Positions 1 through 5,038 of a stretch of DNA of 5,038 nucleotides are shown in pieces. The notes under the pieces were generated by a model. The model did no database searches and had not been told where the DNA came from. It saw only the letters and a program-made list of their open reading frames with translations. Position 1 is the first letter of the stretch; each line of letters opens with the position of its first letter. Position numbers and translations under genes: made by a program. The stretch is from Candidatus Gastranaerophilales bacterium (GTDB taxonomy: Bacteria > Cyanobacteriota > Vampirovibrionia > Gastranaerophilales > Gastranaerophilaceae), in the NCBI GenBank assembly GCA_947628355.1, contig CANQZO010000142.1:1-5038 (forward strand), read 5' to 3'.

Positions 1-1197
1 CTCCATATACCTTATGTAGATTTAAAAGATTATACTCTGGACACAAAATGCCTCTCTTACATAAATTTTAATGACGCAAGAAAATATAAAATAATTCCCC
101 TATTCAAAATTGAAAATGTATTAACGGTTGCTATGGCTGATCCGTTGGATTTATTCGCAATAGATAAAATAGTTGAGCAGACGGGATGTGATATAGAACC
201 TGTTGTATCCGCAGAAAGTCTTGTATTAAAAAAGATAGAAGAATATTATACAAGCTCAAGCTCGGTTGGTCAGATAAATATAGAAGAAAATGAAGTGAAA
301 TACGACTGGCAGGAGGAACTCCATAATGATGTTCTATCTGATGAACATATACAAATATTGATTAGAGCAATATTAAAACAGGCAATTTTAAATAATGTTC
401 ATGAAATGTTTTTTGAACATGTACCAAACGGATTAAGCGTTAATTTCAGGCAGAATGACGGTATAATAAATACCGGTCAGATACCTGCCGTGCTTGTAGT
501 TCCGTTTATATCAAAATTAAAAACACTTTCAGCTCTGGATGCAAGTGTTTGCGAGCTTCCTCAATTGGGCAAACTGGTATTTAAAGTGGATGACATTGTT
601 TTAACTGCAAGTATTTCGGCATTTCCTACAATTAACGGCGAAAGAATTTCTTTAAAAATTTATAAACCGCCCAAAAAATTATCCGAGCTTAATTTAAGCG
701 ATTCACAAATAAAATCCGTAAAAAACGAATTGCAATCCCCCGGAATTATACTGGTTTGCGGTTCATCTCTTTCGGGGAAAACTCACATAATATATTCCAT
801 ACTCTCTGAAATAGCTTCCAAAGAAAAAAATATCATGACAATTGAGGCTGTTTCAAAATATAATCTTGAAAATGTAAATCAATGCGAGCTTAACGAAAAT
901 ATTGCTTTTAACATAGATAAAGCAATGCGCTTTATAGAATTTCAATCGCCCGATATAATATATTTTGAAAGCATAACAACAAAAACGGGATTGGATTATT
1001 TCAGCTCTCTGGTTTTCAAAAATAAAATATTGATAACGGAATTTTTGGCCGATAATATGGCGGATTTAATTAAAAAACTTTCCTATATTGATTTTGAAAT
1101 GTTTAAGCCGTTAATATCTTGTATAATTTTCGTTCATAACCAAGAAAGAATAGAAGTTTTTGATAAGAACGATTTACAGCGGTTTACGGGAATATAA
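1..1197 (+). CDS. Degenerate PilB/GspE-like type IV pilus or type II secretion ATPase, 5' end outside the window
   Basis: The frame is open from base 1 and shows 398 residues; the family is usually about 550 residues, so the true start lies upstream. ATG 133 is internal: the residues before it (for example IIPLFKIENVLTVAMADPLD) are the conserved end of the T2SSE/MshEN N-terminal domain. Visible residues 1-82 are that N domain. About 115-398 follow the PilB ATPase layout, with recognisable counterparts of LD..PQ.G (179-190), PT.NGER (209-214) and Walker A GSSLSGKT (254-261). In family members this hexameric cytoplasmic ATPase drives pilus or pseudopilus assembly. Here key elements are changed: the Asp box TIEDPVE reads TIEAVSK (280-286), the Walker B/GEIRD box reads FESIT (322-326), the His box LSTLHTN has become LITEFLADN, and the Cys pairs of the zinc site are absent. 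Family membership is fairly sure; catalytic activity is doubtful. It could be a regulatory paralogue. The reading frame is intact, which argues against a fresh pseudogene. The helicase gene follows after 89 bases. Confidence 0.82.
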   Translation, partial: LHIPYVDLKDYTLDTKCLSYINFNDARKYKIIPLFKIENVLTVAMADPLDLFAIDKIVEQTGCDIEPVVSAESLVLKKIEEYYTSSSSVGQINIEENEVKYDWQEELHNDVLSDEHIQILIRAILKQAILNNVHEMFFEHVPNGLSVNFRQNDGIINTGQIPAVLVVPFISKLKTLSALDASVCELPQLGKLVFKVDDIVLTASISAFPTINGERISLKIYKPPKKLSELNLSDSQIKSVKNELQSPGIILVCGSSLSGKTHIIYSILSEIASKEKNIMTIEAVSKYNLENVNQCELNENIAFNIDKAMRFIEFQSPDIIYFESITTKTGLDYFSSLVFKNKILITEFLADNMADLIKKLSYIDFEMFKPLISCIIFVHNQERIEVFDKNDLQRFTGI

Positions 1198-1275
1198 TTG
1201 TAACATTATATTAAAAATTTACATTGGAGGGCGGTAAAAAATTATTTATAGGTTTTACTCCAATATGGAATGTCA

Positions 1276-1281
1276 AAGGAG
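1276..1281 (+). promoter_or_regulatory. Ribosome binding site that sets the helicase start
   Basis: AAGGAG lies five bases before ATG 1287, which is near-ideal spacing. The longer in-frame option, TTG 1224, has no Shine-Dalgarno in front of it; a GGAGG motif (1226-1230) overlaps that codon instead of preceding it. This favours ATG 1287 and a 974-residue product over the 995-residue version. Confidence 0.85.
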
Positions 1282-1286
1282 AAAAC

Positions 1287-4211
1287 ATGAGAATTAATCC
1301 GATATTACCGTCGTATAAAGTAAATTATTTAACAAAAACTAATTCTTCTAAGCAGAATATAAATAATATAAATATTCAAAACAGAAATTTTGAAATATAC
1401 TTTGGACGTGATTTAGTTAAGCCCGCGCAGGCGGATACGTCATATTTCCATTTACCGCAAGGCTGCACGCCTGATGAGTTTCAAAAGGAAGCAGGCAGAG
1501 CAATAAGCGCAGGTAAGGACGTAATAGTAGAAGCTCCTACCGGAACTGGAAAAACGGCTGTTGCATATTATGCGGCATCAAAAAACATGAAAGAGGGTAA
1601 AAAGACATTCTATACAACACCTTTAAAGGCATTGAGCAATCAAAAATTAAAAGAATTTAAAGAAATATACGGTGAAGAAAATGTCGGAATATTAACAGGC
1701 GACAGGAGAGAGAATGCCGATGCTCCTATATTGATAATGACCACCGAAGTATACAGAAATATGGCATTATCAAAACGCTTTGGCGAAGAAGCACCGTTAA
1801 TGGATAATCTCGGAACGGTAATATTTGATGAATGCCATTATATGGGTGATATTTCAAGAGGTGCAGTTTGGGAAGAATCAATAATGCTGACTCCGAAAGA
1901 TACTCAAGTATTGGCATTGAGTGCAACAATAGGAAATCCCGATGAAGTACAATCCTGGATGAATACAGTGAGCGAAAACGGGGTTCATTTAGTGTCAATC
2001 CCCGCAGAAGCGAGAAACGTACCTTTAATCTTTGACAGGCTGACTACTCTCAATTATGAAAAAGAAGAAAAAATGCTCGGCAGAAGTATAAACAGAGGTT
2101 ATGTAAATGCTCAATCTCCTGCAGTTTATGCTAAACCGTCATTGAGCGACTTTAACAATGCGGTAAAAGAACTTAAAAATAAAAATCAACTGCCCGCAAT
2201 ATTCTTTATATTCAGCAGAAAATTCTCACGAGAACTGCTTGAATATTTGGAAAAAGAAGCACCTGTTTTGACAAGCGAGGCTGAACAAAAAGAAATCGAT
2301 GAAATAGTAAAAAAATATGCTTCGCAAAAATATATAGGCTCCGAGTTAAATGTAAATGCCCTAAAACACGGATATGCAATACATAACGCAGGTATAATTC
2401 CGGCTCAAAAAGAATTGGTGGAAGAATTATTCCAAAAGAAACTTATAAAAGCCGTTATATCAACTGAAACACTGGCAGCAGGGATAAATATGCCCGCAAA
2501 AACGGTAGTAATATCAAGTTCGCATAAACCCGTCAGTGAAATTGAAGATGAAAGCGGAAACAGACTTTTAACTTCAAACGAGTTTAAGCAAATGGCGGGC
2601 AGAGCAGGCAGACGCGGCATTGATAAGGTGGGTTATGTCTATACAATGCCTGTAAATATGCAGGATGAACAAGAATTTTTATCGCTTGAAGCATTGGCAC
2701 ACAACTCGCTTGAAAGCAGATATAATCCCGATTATCCTTTTTTAACGGGATATTATCATTATAATCCCGATGAAAACGCTTTAACCGATATATATTCACA
2801 AACATTTTATGTTCATAGTAAAGACAAAAATGAAAGAGAACAAAAATTAAATGAACTAAAAGATATCAGCTCGAAAAAAACTGAAGTATTAGAGTCGCTC
2901 GGCTATATAAAACGGGGTGAAAACGGAATTGAAGTAACTTCAAAAGGTGAAATATCTTCAAAAGTAAGAGGATATAATGCTTTGATATTAACGGATTTAA
3001 TAACCTCAGGGGCATTGGATAATATAACTCCGGAAACACTTGCACTGCTTGCAGGCGCCATATCAACCCCCGCGAATCCGAAAGAAGATGAATTGACTCC
3101 TCAAACGGATATAACCGGGATTTTCGATAAGGCAAGCGAAACAGCCCAAGTCATAGAAAGAGAATTAAAATCGCAATTGAATGCAGGTTTGGCACAATTC
3201 GGCAAAGATTTAAAAAGTTTTTCTTCTTACGAAGAAATATTAGAATTTATTAACGGGCTTGAAAAAACAGACAGGTCAAAAGATGAAATAAAATCAGAAC
3301 TTGAATATTTACAAGCAATAAGGTCAAAAGTATATAAAATCTCATCAGATACCGGAAGATACAGCCCCCAATCATTAATGAGCGCAATGCAAAACGGAGA
3401 AACAATACCCTCATCAGTATTGCAAAATTACTTAAACACCGTAAATTCATATAAAAAGAAAGTAAACGGAGACATACAAACATATATTGAAAAATTAAAA
3501 TCTCAGATATCCGAAACTCAAGGAAACGAAAAAGGGAAAAAGGCAAAAGCAAAACTCGACAGACAAAGAGAAGAACTTGAAAAAGAATTAGAATATGCTC
3601 AAATTATGAAATATTTTGATGAGAATATAGAAAATGCTTTATATTCAAATTCAAGGTTTAAAAAAGAATATCCGTTAGAGAGAATAAAACGCGAATGTGC
3701 GCGCTCTGAGCAGGAATATGCAAGAGCAACGGCGCAGGAAAAAATAGCTCAGCCCGTGAAAGGATTAATCAGTTTAAGGGATAAAAAATCTGATTTTAAA
3801 TCGGAATGTAACGCGGACAGAGTGCAAACAAACGGAATTGTTAACAAACTGGCAAAAATTACGGAAAAAGTAAGAGCAACGGAAACAGAAAAAGGAATAA
3901 AATCTTTACAATGCCATTATAATAAGACATCGGGTGAAATATTATATTTATGGGCATACCTAAATAAAACCGCGAATGCAGGCATAGTAAATTGGATAAA
4001 GACAATAAAATCAGCGGGAGAAAAAGCTGATGAGGGTACGATATACCGAATGATATTACAAAGTGCCGATTTAATAAGCCAAATAAAAGATATGGCGCGT
4101 GCGGGAATAGAATATTCAAGGACCGAAGAAGAAGCACAAAGGTATAAAAATCTGGAGAAAACGGCATTAGAAGCGGGAAGATTAATAATACAAGACCCTG
4201 TATCACTATAG
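1287..4211 (+). CDS. Ski2/Mtr4/ISE2-like superfamily 2 RNA helicase
   Basis: The product of 974 residues is a DExH-box ATP-dependent helicase, expected to unwind or remodel RNA in the cytoplasm. Counting from ATG 1287, the motifs run in order: APTGTGKT (motif I, 83-90), TTPLKALSNQ (Ia, 110-119), TGD (137-139), TTEVYRNM (152-159), DECHYM (motif II, 181-186), LSATIGN (III, 211-217), FFIFSRK (IV, 306-312), STETLAAGINMP (V, 392-403) and QMAGRAGRRG (VI, 435-444). A winged-helix-like stretch (about 530-562, LESLGYIKRG then TSKGEIS) and the following LTDLITSG..LTPE-type segment resemble Mtr4. About 640-870 is a long charged, helical, coiled-coil-like insertion. The end (about 880-940, LYLWAYLNK then EGTIYRMILQSADLISQI) resembles the DSHCT domain. 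The DECHYM box followed by DISRG.VWEE recalls plastid ISE2 and cyanobacterial homologues. The first 41 residues are Asn-rich and end in FEIYFG. The RNA target is unknown. A weak promoter-like pair (TTTACG 1183, TATATT 1207) precedes it, but co-transcription with the upstream gene is equally possible. Confidence 0.93.
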   Translation: MRINPILPSYKVNYLTKTNSSKQNINNINIQNRNFEIYFGRDLVKPAQADTSYFHLPQGCTPDEFQKEAGRAISAGKDVIVEAPTGTGKTAVAYYAASKNMKEGKKTFYTTPLKALSNQKLKEFKEIYGEENVGILTGDRRENADAPILIMTTEVYRNMALSKRFGEEAPLMDNLGTVIFDECHYMGDISRGAVWEESIMLTPKDTQVLALSATIGNPDEVQSWMNTVSENGVHLVSIPAEARNVPLIFDRLTTLNYEKEEKMLGRSINRGYVNAQSPAVYAKPSLSDFNNAVKELKNKNQLPAIFFIFSRKFSRELLEYLEKEAPVLTSEAEQKEIDEIVKKYASQKYIGSELNVNALKHGYAIHNAGIIPAQKELVEELFQKKLIKAVISTETLAAGINMPAKTVVISSSHKPVSEIEDESGNRLLTSNEFKQMAGRAGRRGIDKVGYVYTMPVNMQDEQEFLSLEALAHNSLESRYNPDYPFLTGYYHYNPDENALTDIYSQTFYVHSKDKNEREQKLNELKDISSKKTEVLESLGYIKRGENGIEVTSKGEISSKVRGYNALILTDLITSGALDNITPETLALLAGAISTPANPKEDELTPQTDITGIFDKASETAQVIERELKSQLNAGLAQFGKDLKSFSSYEEILEFINGLEKTDRSKDEIKSELEYLQAIRSKVYKISSDTGRYSPQSLMSAMQNGETIPSSVLQNYLNTVNSYKKKVNGDIQTYIEKLKSQISETQGNEKGKKAKAKLDRQREELEKELEYAQIMKYFDENIENALYSNSRFKKEYPLERIKRECARSEQEYARATAQEKIAQPVKGLISLRDKKSDFKSECNADRVQTNGIVNKLAKITEKVRATETEKGIKSLQCHYNKTSGEILYLWAYLNKTANAGIVNWIKTIKSAGEKADEGTIYRMILQSADLISQIKDMARAGIEYSRTEEEAQRYKNLEKTALEAGRLIIQDPVSL

Positions 4212-4237
4212 AGCAAACTCGGTGAGTGTTTTAAGAA

Positions 4238-4300
4238 AAGTCAAGAAATTTACAAAAAAATAAAGAAATATTAAGAAAAAAATAAAAAATAAAAAATTAC
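4238..4300 (+). promoter_or_regulatory. A-rich tract upstream of the rpsJ promoter (UP-element-like)
   Basis: This roughly 60-base stretch is almost entirely A with scattered T and G on the + strand, including several runs of five to seven A. It lies directly upstream of the -35 box at 4304. A-tracts in this position can bend DNA and contact the RNA polymerase alpha subunit C-terminal domain, which would suit a highly expressed ribosomal protein operon. The composition is seen; the UP-element role is inferred. It is more A-skewed than the already AT-rich surroundings. Confidence 0.45.
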
Positions 4301-4303
4301 TTG

Positions 4304-4332
4304 TTGACGAGCAAATATGTTTAATATAAATT
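4304..4332 (+). promoter_or_regulatory. Predicted sigma70-type promoter of the rpsJ-rplC operon
   Basis: TTGACG (4304-4309) matches the -35 consensus at five of six positions. The -10 is less certain: TAAATT (4327-4332) gives a 17-base spacer, while the better-looking TATAAA (4325-4330) gives 15. Transcription would then start at about 4337-4340, leaving a leader of about 115 bases before the rpsJ ATG. No good terminator separates the helicase from this promoter, so some readthrough from upstream is also possible. Confidence 0.6.
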
Positions 4333-4345
4333 TAGATATGCTGAG

Positions 4346-4441
4346 ATGGGCAAAAGTATTTTGCGGGATAAGCATAAATCAAGAAAGAAATGGTTTAAGA
4401 GAGTAAAATACAAAGCCGTTGAGGCAAAAGCCAAAAGATAA
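4346..4441 (+). CDS. Possible 31-residue very basic micro-protein upstream of rpsJ
   Basis: An ATG-to-TAA frame encodes 31 residues starting MGKSILRDKHKSRKKW and ending AKAKR. It contains 10 Lys and 4 Arg against one Asp and one Glu, a composition typical of tiny ribosome-associated proteins (for example bTHX or bS22-type), although I recognise no specific family. The TAA (4439-4441) directly abuts the rpsJ Shine-Dalgarno AAGGA (4442-4446), as expected for a coupled gene pair. Against it: there is no clear Shine-Dalgarno before ATG 4346, and A-rich DNA yields lysine codons by chance. With the predicted promoter, the mRNA would start only about 6-9 bases before this ATG, so it would have to be translated as a near-leaderless message. 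A plain 5' leader is the alternative reading. Confidence 0.3.
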   Translation: MGKSILRDKHKSRKKWFKRVKYKAVEAKAKR

Positions 4442-4446
4442 AAGGA
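4442..4446 (+). promoter_or_regulatory. Ribosome binding site of rpsJ
   Basis: AAGGA ends seven bases before ATG 4454. The in-frame GTG at 4448 is only one base from this motif, too close to be used, so ATG 4454 is the chosen start and the protein begins MNENKQQ. Confidence 0.8.
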
Positions 4447-4453
4447 AGTGGAA

Positions 4454-4771
4454 ATGAACGAAAACAAGCAGCAAAGAATCAGAGTTTGTTTGAAAGCATA
4501 CGACCATAAATTAATCGACATATCGGCAAGCAAAATAGTAGAAGTAGTAAAACGTACGGAAGCAAGAGTTGCAGGTCCCGTACCGTTGCCGACAAAGAGA
4601 AGATTATATTGTGTGCTCCGCTCACCTCACGTAGACAAAAAGTCAAGAGAACATTTTGAGATGAGAATACACAAAAGAATCATAGATATTTATGATCCGA
4701 CGGCACAAACAACAGAAGAACTCACAAGGATGGATTTGCCTGCCGGAGTAGATATCGAAGTAAAACTTTAA
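4454..4771 (+). CDS. rpsJ: 30S ribosomal protein S10
   Basis: The product of 105 residues has the normal S10 length. It carries the family signature around residues 34-49 (RTEARVAGPVPLPTKR), the conserved SPHVDKKSREHFE segment (57-69), HKRIIDIYDPT (73-83) and the C-terminal LPAGVDIEVKL. S10 sits in the head of the small ribosomal subunit; in many bacteria it also joins NusB in transcription antitermination complexes. It is the first recognisable ribosomal protein gene of the classical S10 operon and is followed by rplC, as is usual. The elongation factor Tu gene, often found just upstream, is absent; a helicase gene and a dedicated promoter are there instead. The 151-base gap to rplC is longer than usual and contains inverted repeats. 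Identity is essentially certain. Confidence 0.98.
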   Translation: MNENKQQRIRVCLKAYDHKLIDISASKIVEVVKRTEARVAGPVPLPTKRRLYCVLRSPHVDKKSREHFEMRIHKRIIDIYDPTAQTTEELTRMDLPAGVDIEVKL

Positions 4772-4777
4772 TTTTCA

Positions 4778-4858
4778 AAGGAGTAGTCGAGCAAAGCGAG
4801 CGACAGGCTCGAGGAAAAAGGAAATTAAACACAGACAATTTAATAGAGGAAACTCCTT
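4778..4858 (+). promoter_or_regulatory. Candidate three-way-junction mRNA element between rpsJ and rplC
   Basis: Perfect inverted repeats suggest a closed structure. The outer stem is AAGGAGT (4778-4784) with ACTCCTT (4852-4858), 7 bp. Inside it lie a GC-rich hairpin TCGAGC (4787-4792) with GCTCGA (4807-4812), and an AU hairpin ATTAAA (4824-4829) with TTTAAT (4839-4844) and a nine-base loop. It starts six bases after the rpsJ stop codon and precedes rplC. The layout resembles ribosomal-protein-binding leader RNAs that control translation, but I know of no described family at this site. The pairings are read from the sequence; the function is inferred. Chance pairing in AT-rich DNA is possible for the AU hairpin, less so for the 7-bp and GC-rich stems. 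Confidence 0.45.
4787..4812 (+). repeat. CGAGC direct repeat with one inverted GCTCG copy
   Basis: CGAGC occurs at 4788-4792 and 4797-4801, and its complement GCTCG at 4807-4811. Either copy can pair with the single partner: the first gives a 6-bp stem with a 14-base loop, the second a 5-bp stem with a five-base loop (GACAG). This island is far richer in GC than the flanking DNA. It could be part of the structured leader or a copy of a dispersed intergenic repeat. Confidence 0.5.
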
Positions 4859-4870
4859 AATAAATTGAAT

Positions 4871-4906
4871 GTGATCTACGAAGCAAGCAGATAACGTAGC
4901 GCTCAC
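4871..4906 (+). promoter_or_regulatory. Hairpin directly before the rplC ribosome binding site
   Basis: GTGA (4871-4874) pairs with TCAC (4903-4906) and CTACG (4876-4880) with CGTAG (4895-4899). They are separated by a small internal loop (T opposite CGC) and capped by a 14-base loop, AAGCAAGCAGATAA. The hairpin ends five bases before the rplC Shine-Dalgarno, so it could influence ribosome access. No U-run follows, so it is not an intrinsic terminator. The structure is seen; a control role is inferred. Confidence 0.5.
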
Positions 4907-4911
4907 AAAAG

Positions 4912-4918
4912 AAAGGTG
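4912..4918 (+). promoter_or_regulatory. Ribosome binding site of rplC
   Basis: AAAGGTG lies four bases before ATG 4923. Its AAGG (4913-4916) is complementary to CCTT (4855-4858), the end of the outer stem of the upstream element, so it could be masked when that stem is open. Confidence 0.7.
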
Positions 4919-4922
4919 AAAT

Positions 4923-5038
4923 ATGACACTGGGAGTAATAGGTGAAAAACTTGGGATGACACAAGTATTCAATGAACAAGGACTTGCAATTCCCGTAACA
5001 GTAATAAAAGTTAATCCGTTAACAGTAACACAAGTAAA
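4923..5038 (+). CDS. rplC: 50S ribosomal protein L3, N-terminal part, cut by the window end
   Basis: Thirty-eight codons plus two bases are visible. The start MTLGVIGEKLGMTQVFNEQG, followed by AIPVTVIKVNP and VTQV, is the typical L3 N-terminus (usual pattern: G.LG.KLGMTQ.F.E.G..VPVTVI). The full protein is normally a little over 200 residues, so most of it lies beyond the window. L3 is an early-assembling large-subunit protein whose extension reaches towards the peptidyl transferase centre. It follows rpsJ as in the standard S10 operon, but across 151 structured bases. Identity is sure despite the short fragment. Confidence 0.96.
   Translation, partial: MTLGVIGEKLGMTQVFNEQGLAIPVTVIKVNPLTVTQV

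Noticed and set aside
1..1197. Calling the PilB-like gene a pseudogene
   Set aside because: The frame is uninterrupted and the overall domain order is kept; motif loss alone does not show that the gene is dead.
1224..1286. In-frame TTG start adding 21 residues to the helicase
   Set aside because: It has no ribosome binding site in front, whereas ATG 1287 has AAGGAG at ideal spacing and the extension has no recognisable helicase sequence.
1726..4216. Several minus-strand open frames of 70-115 codons opposite the helicase gene
   Set aside because: They are rich in Leu, Phe and Ile as expected for the antisense of a Lys/Glu-rich gene, have no recognisable domains, and lie fully within a well-supported gene.
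4214..4232. ACTC-GGT-GAGT hairpin followed by GTTTT after the helicase stop, a possible terminator
   Set aside because: The stem is only four perfect base pairs and the T-run is four bases, too weak to call an intrinsic terminator.
4350..4364. GCAAAA-GTA-TTTTGC inverted repeat as a regulatory hairpin of its own
   Set aside because: It has six mostly AU pairs with a three-base loop, is easily a chance occurrence, and lies inside the possible micro-ORF; mentioned only as part of the rpsJ leader.
4317..4406. A 29-codon frame beginning MFNINLDML upstream of rpsJ
   Set aside because: Its start overlaps the predicted -10 region, it has no ribosome binding site, and its composition is unremarkable.
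4448..4453. GTG 4448 as the rpsJ start
   Set aside because: It is one base from the Shine-Dalgarno; ATG 4454 has normal spacing and gives the normal S10 length.
4865..4894. Nine-codon TTG-initiated leader peptide before rplC
   Set aside because: It has no proper ribosome binding site and overlaps the hairpin, which explains the sequence better.

Overview
The window is strongly AT-rich and codes essentially only on the + strand. It holds the 3' part of a type IV pilus/type II secretion ATPase-like gene (1-1197), a complete Ski2-family RNA helicase gene (1287-4211), and the start of an S10-type ribosomal protein operon: rpsJ (4454-4771) and the first 38 codons of rplC (4923-end). The organism is a low-GC bacterium. 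The AT-rich codon use, a PilB-like gene, and a Ski2/ISE2-like helicase of the kind known from cyanobacteria and plastids suggest a gut Melainabacteria/Gastranaerophilales-type relative of cyanobacteria. This placement is an inference from general resemblance and was not tested.

Region by region: the first reading frame is open from base 1, so the PilB-like gene starts upstream of the window. It keeps the overall GspE/PilB fold sequence and a Walker A motif, but its Asp box, Walker B/GEIRD box, His box, arginines and zinc-binding Cys pairs are altered or missing. It is probably a degenerate or non-hydrolysing paralogue. An 89-base gap follows. The helicase start is best placed at ATG 1287, behind a strong ribosome binding site, not at the further upstream TTG 1224. 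The helicase has all the SF2 motifs, a winged-helix part, a long charged coiled-coil-like insertion, and a C-terminal DSHCT-like domain.

The 242-base gap before rpsJ contains a very A-rich tract, a good sigma70-type promoter (TTGACG at 4304), and a possible 31-codon, very basic micro-ORF (4346-4441). The stop codon of that micro-ORF directly abuts the rpsJ Shine-Dalgarno. The 151-base gap between rpsJ and rplC is unusually long for this operon. It is full of inverted repeats: an outer 7-bp stem enclosing two hairpins, a second hairpin just before the rplC ribosome binding site, and competing pairings that involve Shine-Dalgarno-like and anti-Shine-Dalgarno-like segments. This candidate structured RNA, which might regulate rplC translation, is the most interesting item in the window.

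The rpsJ and rplC products are core ribosomal proteins (S10 in the small subunit head, L3 in the large subunit near the peptidyl transferase centre). The helicase may act on RNA, but its position beside the ribosomal operon is the only contextual link. No tRNA, rRNA, CRISPR array, insertion sequence or convincing terminator was seen, and no minus-strand gene is supported.
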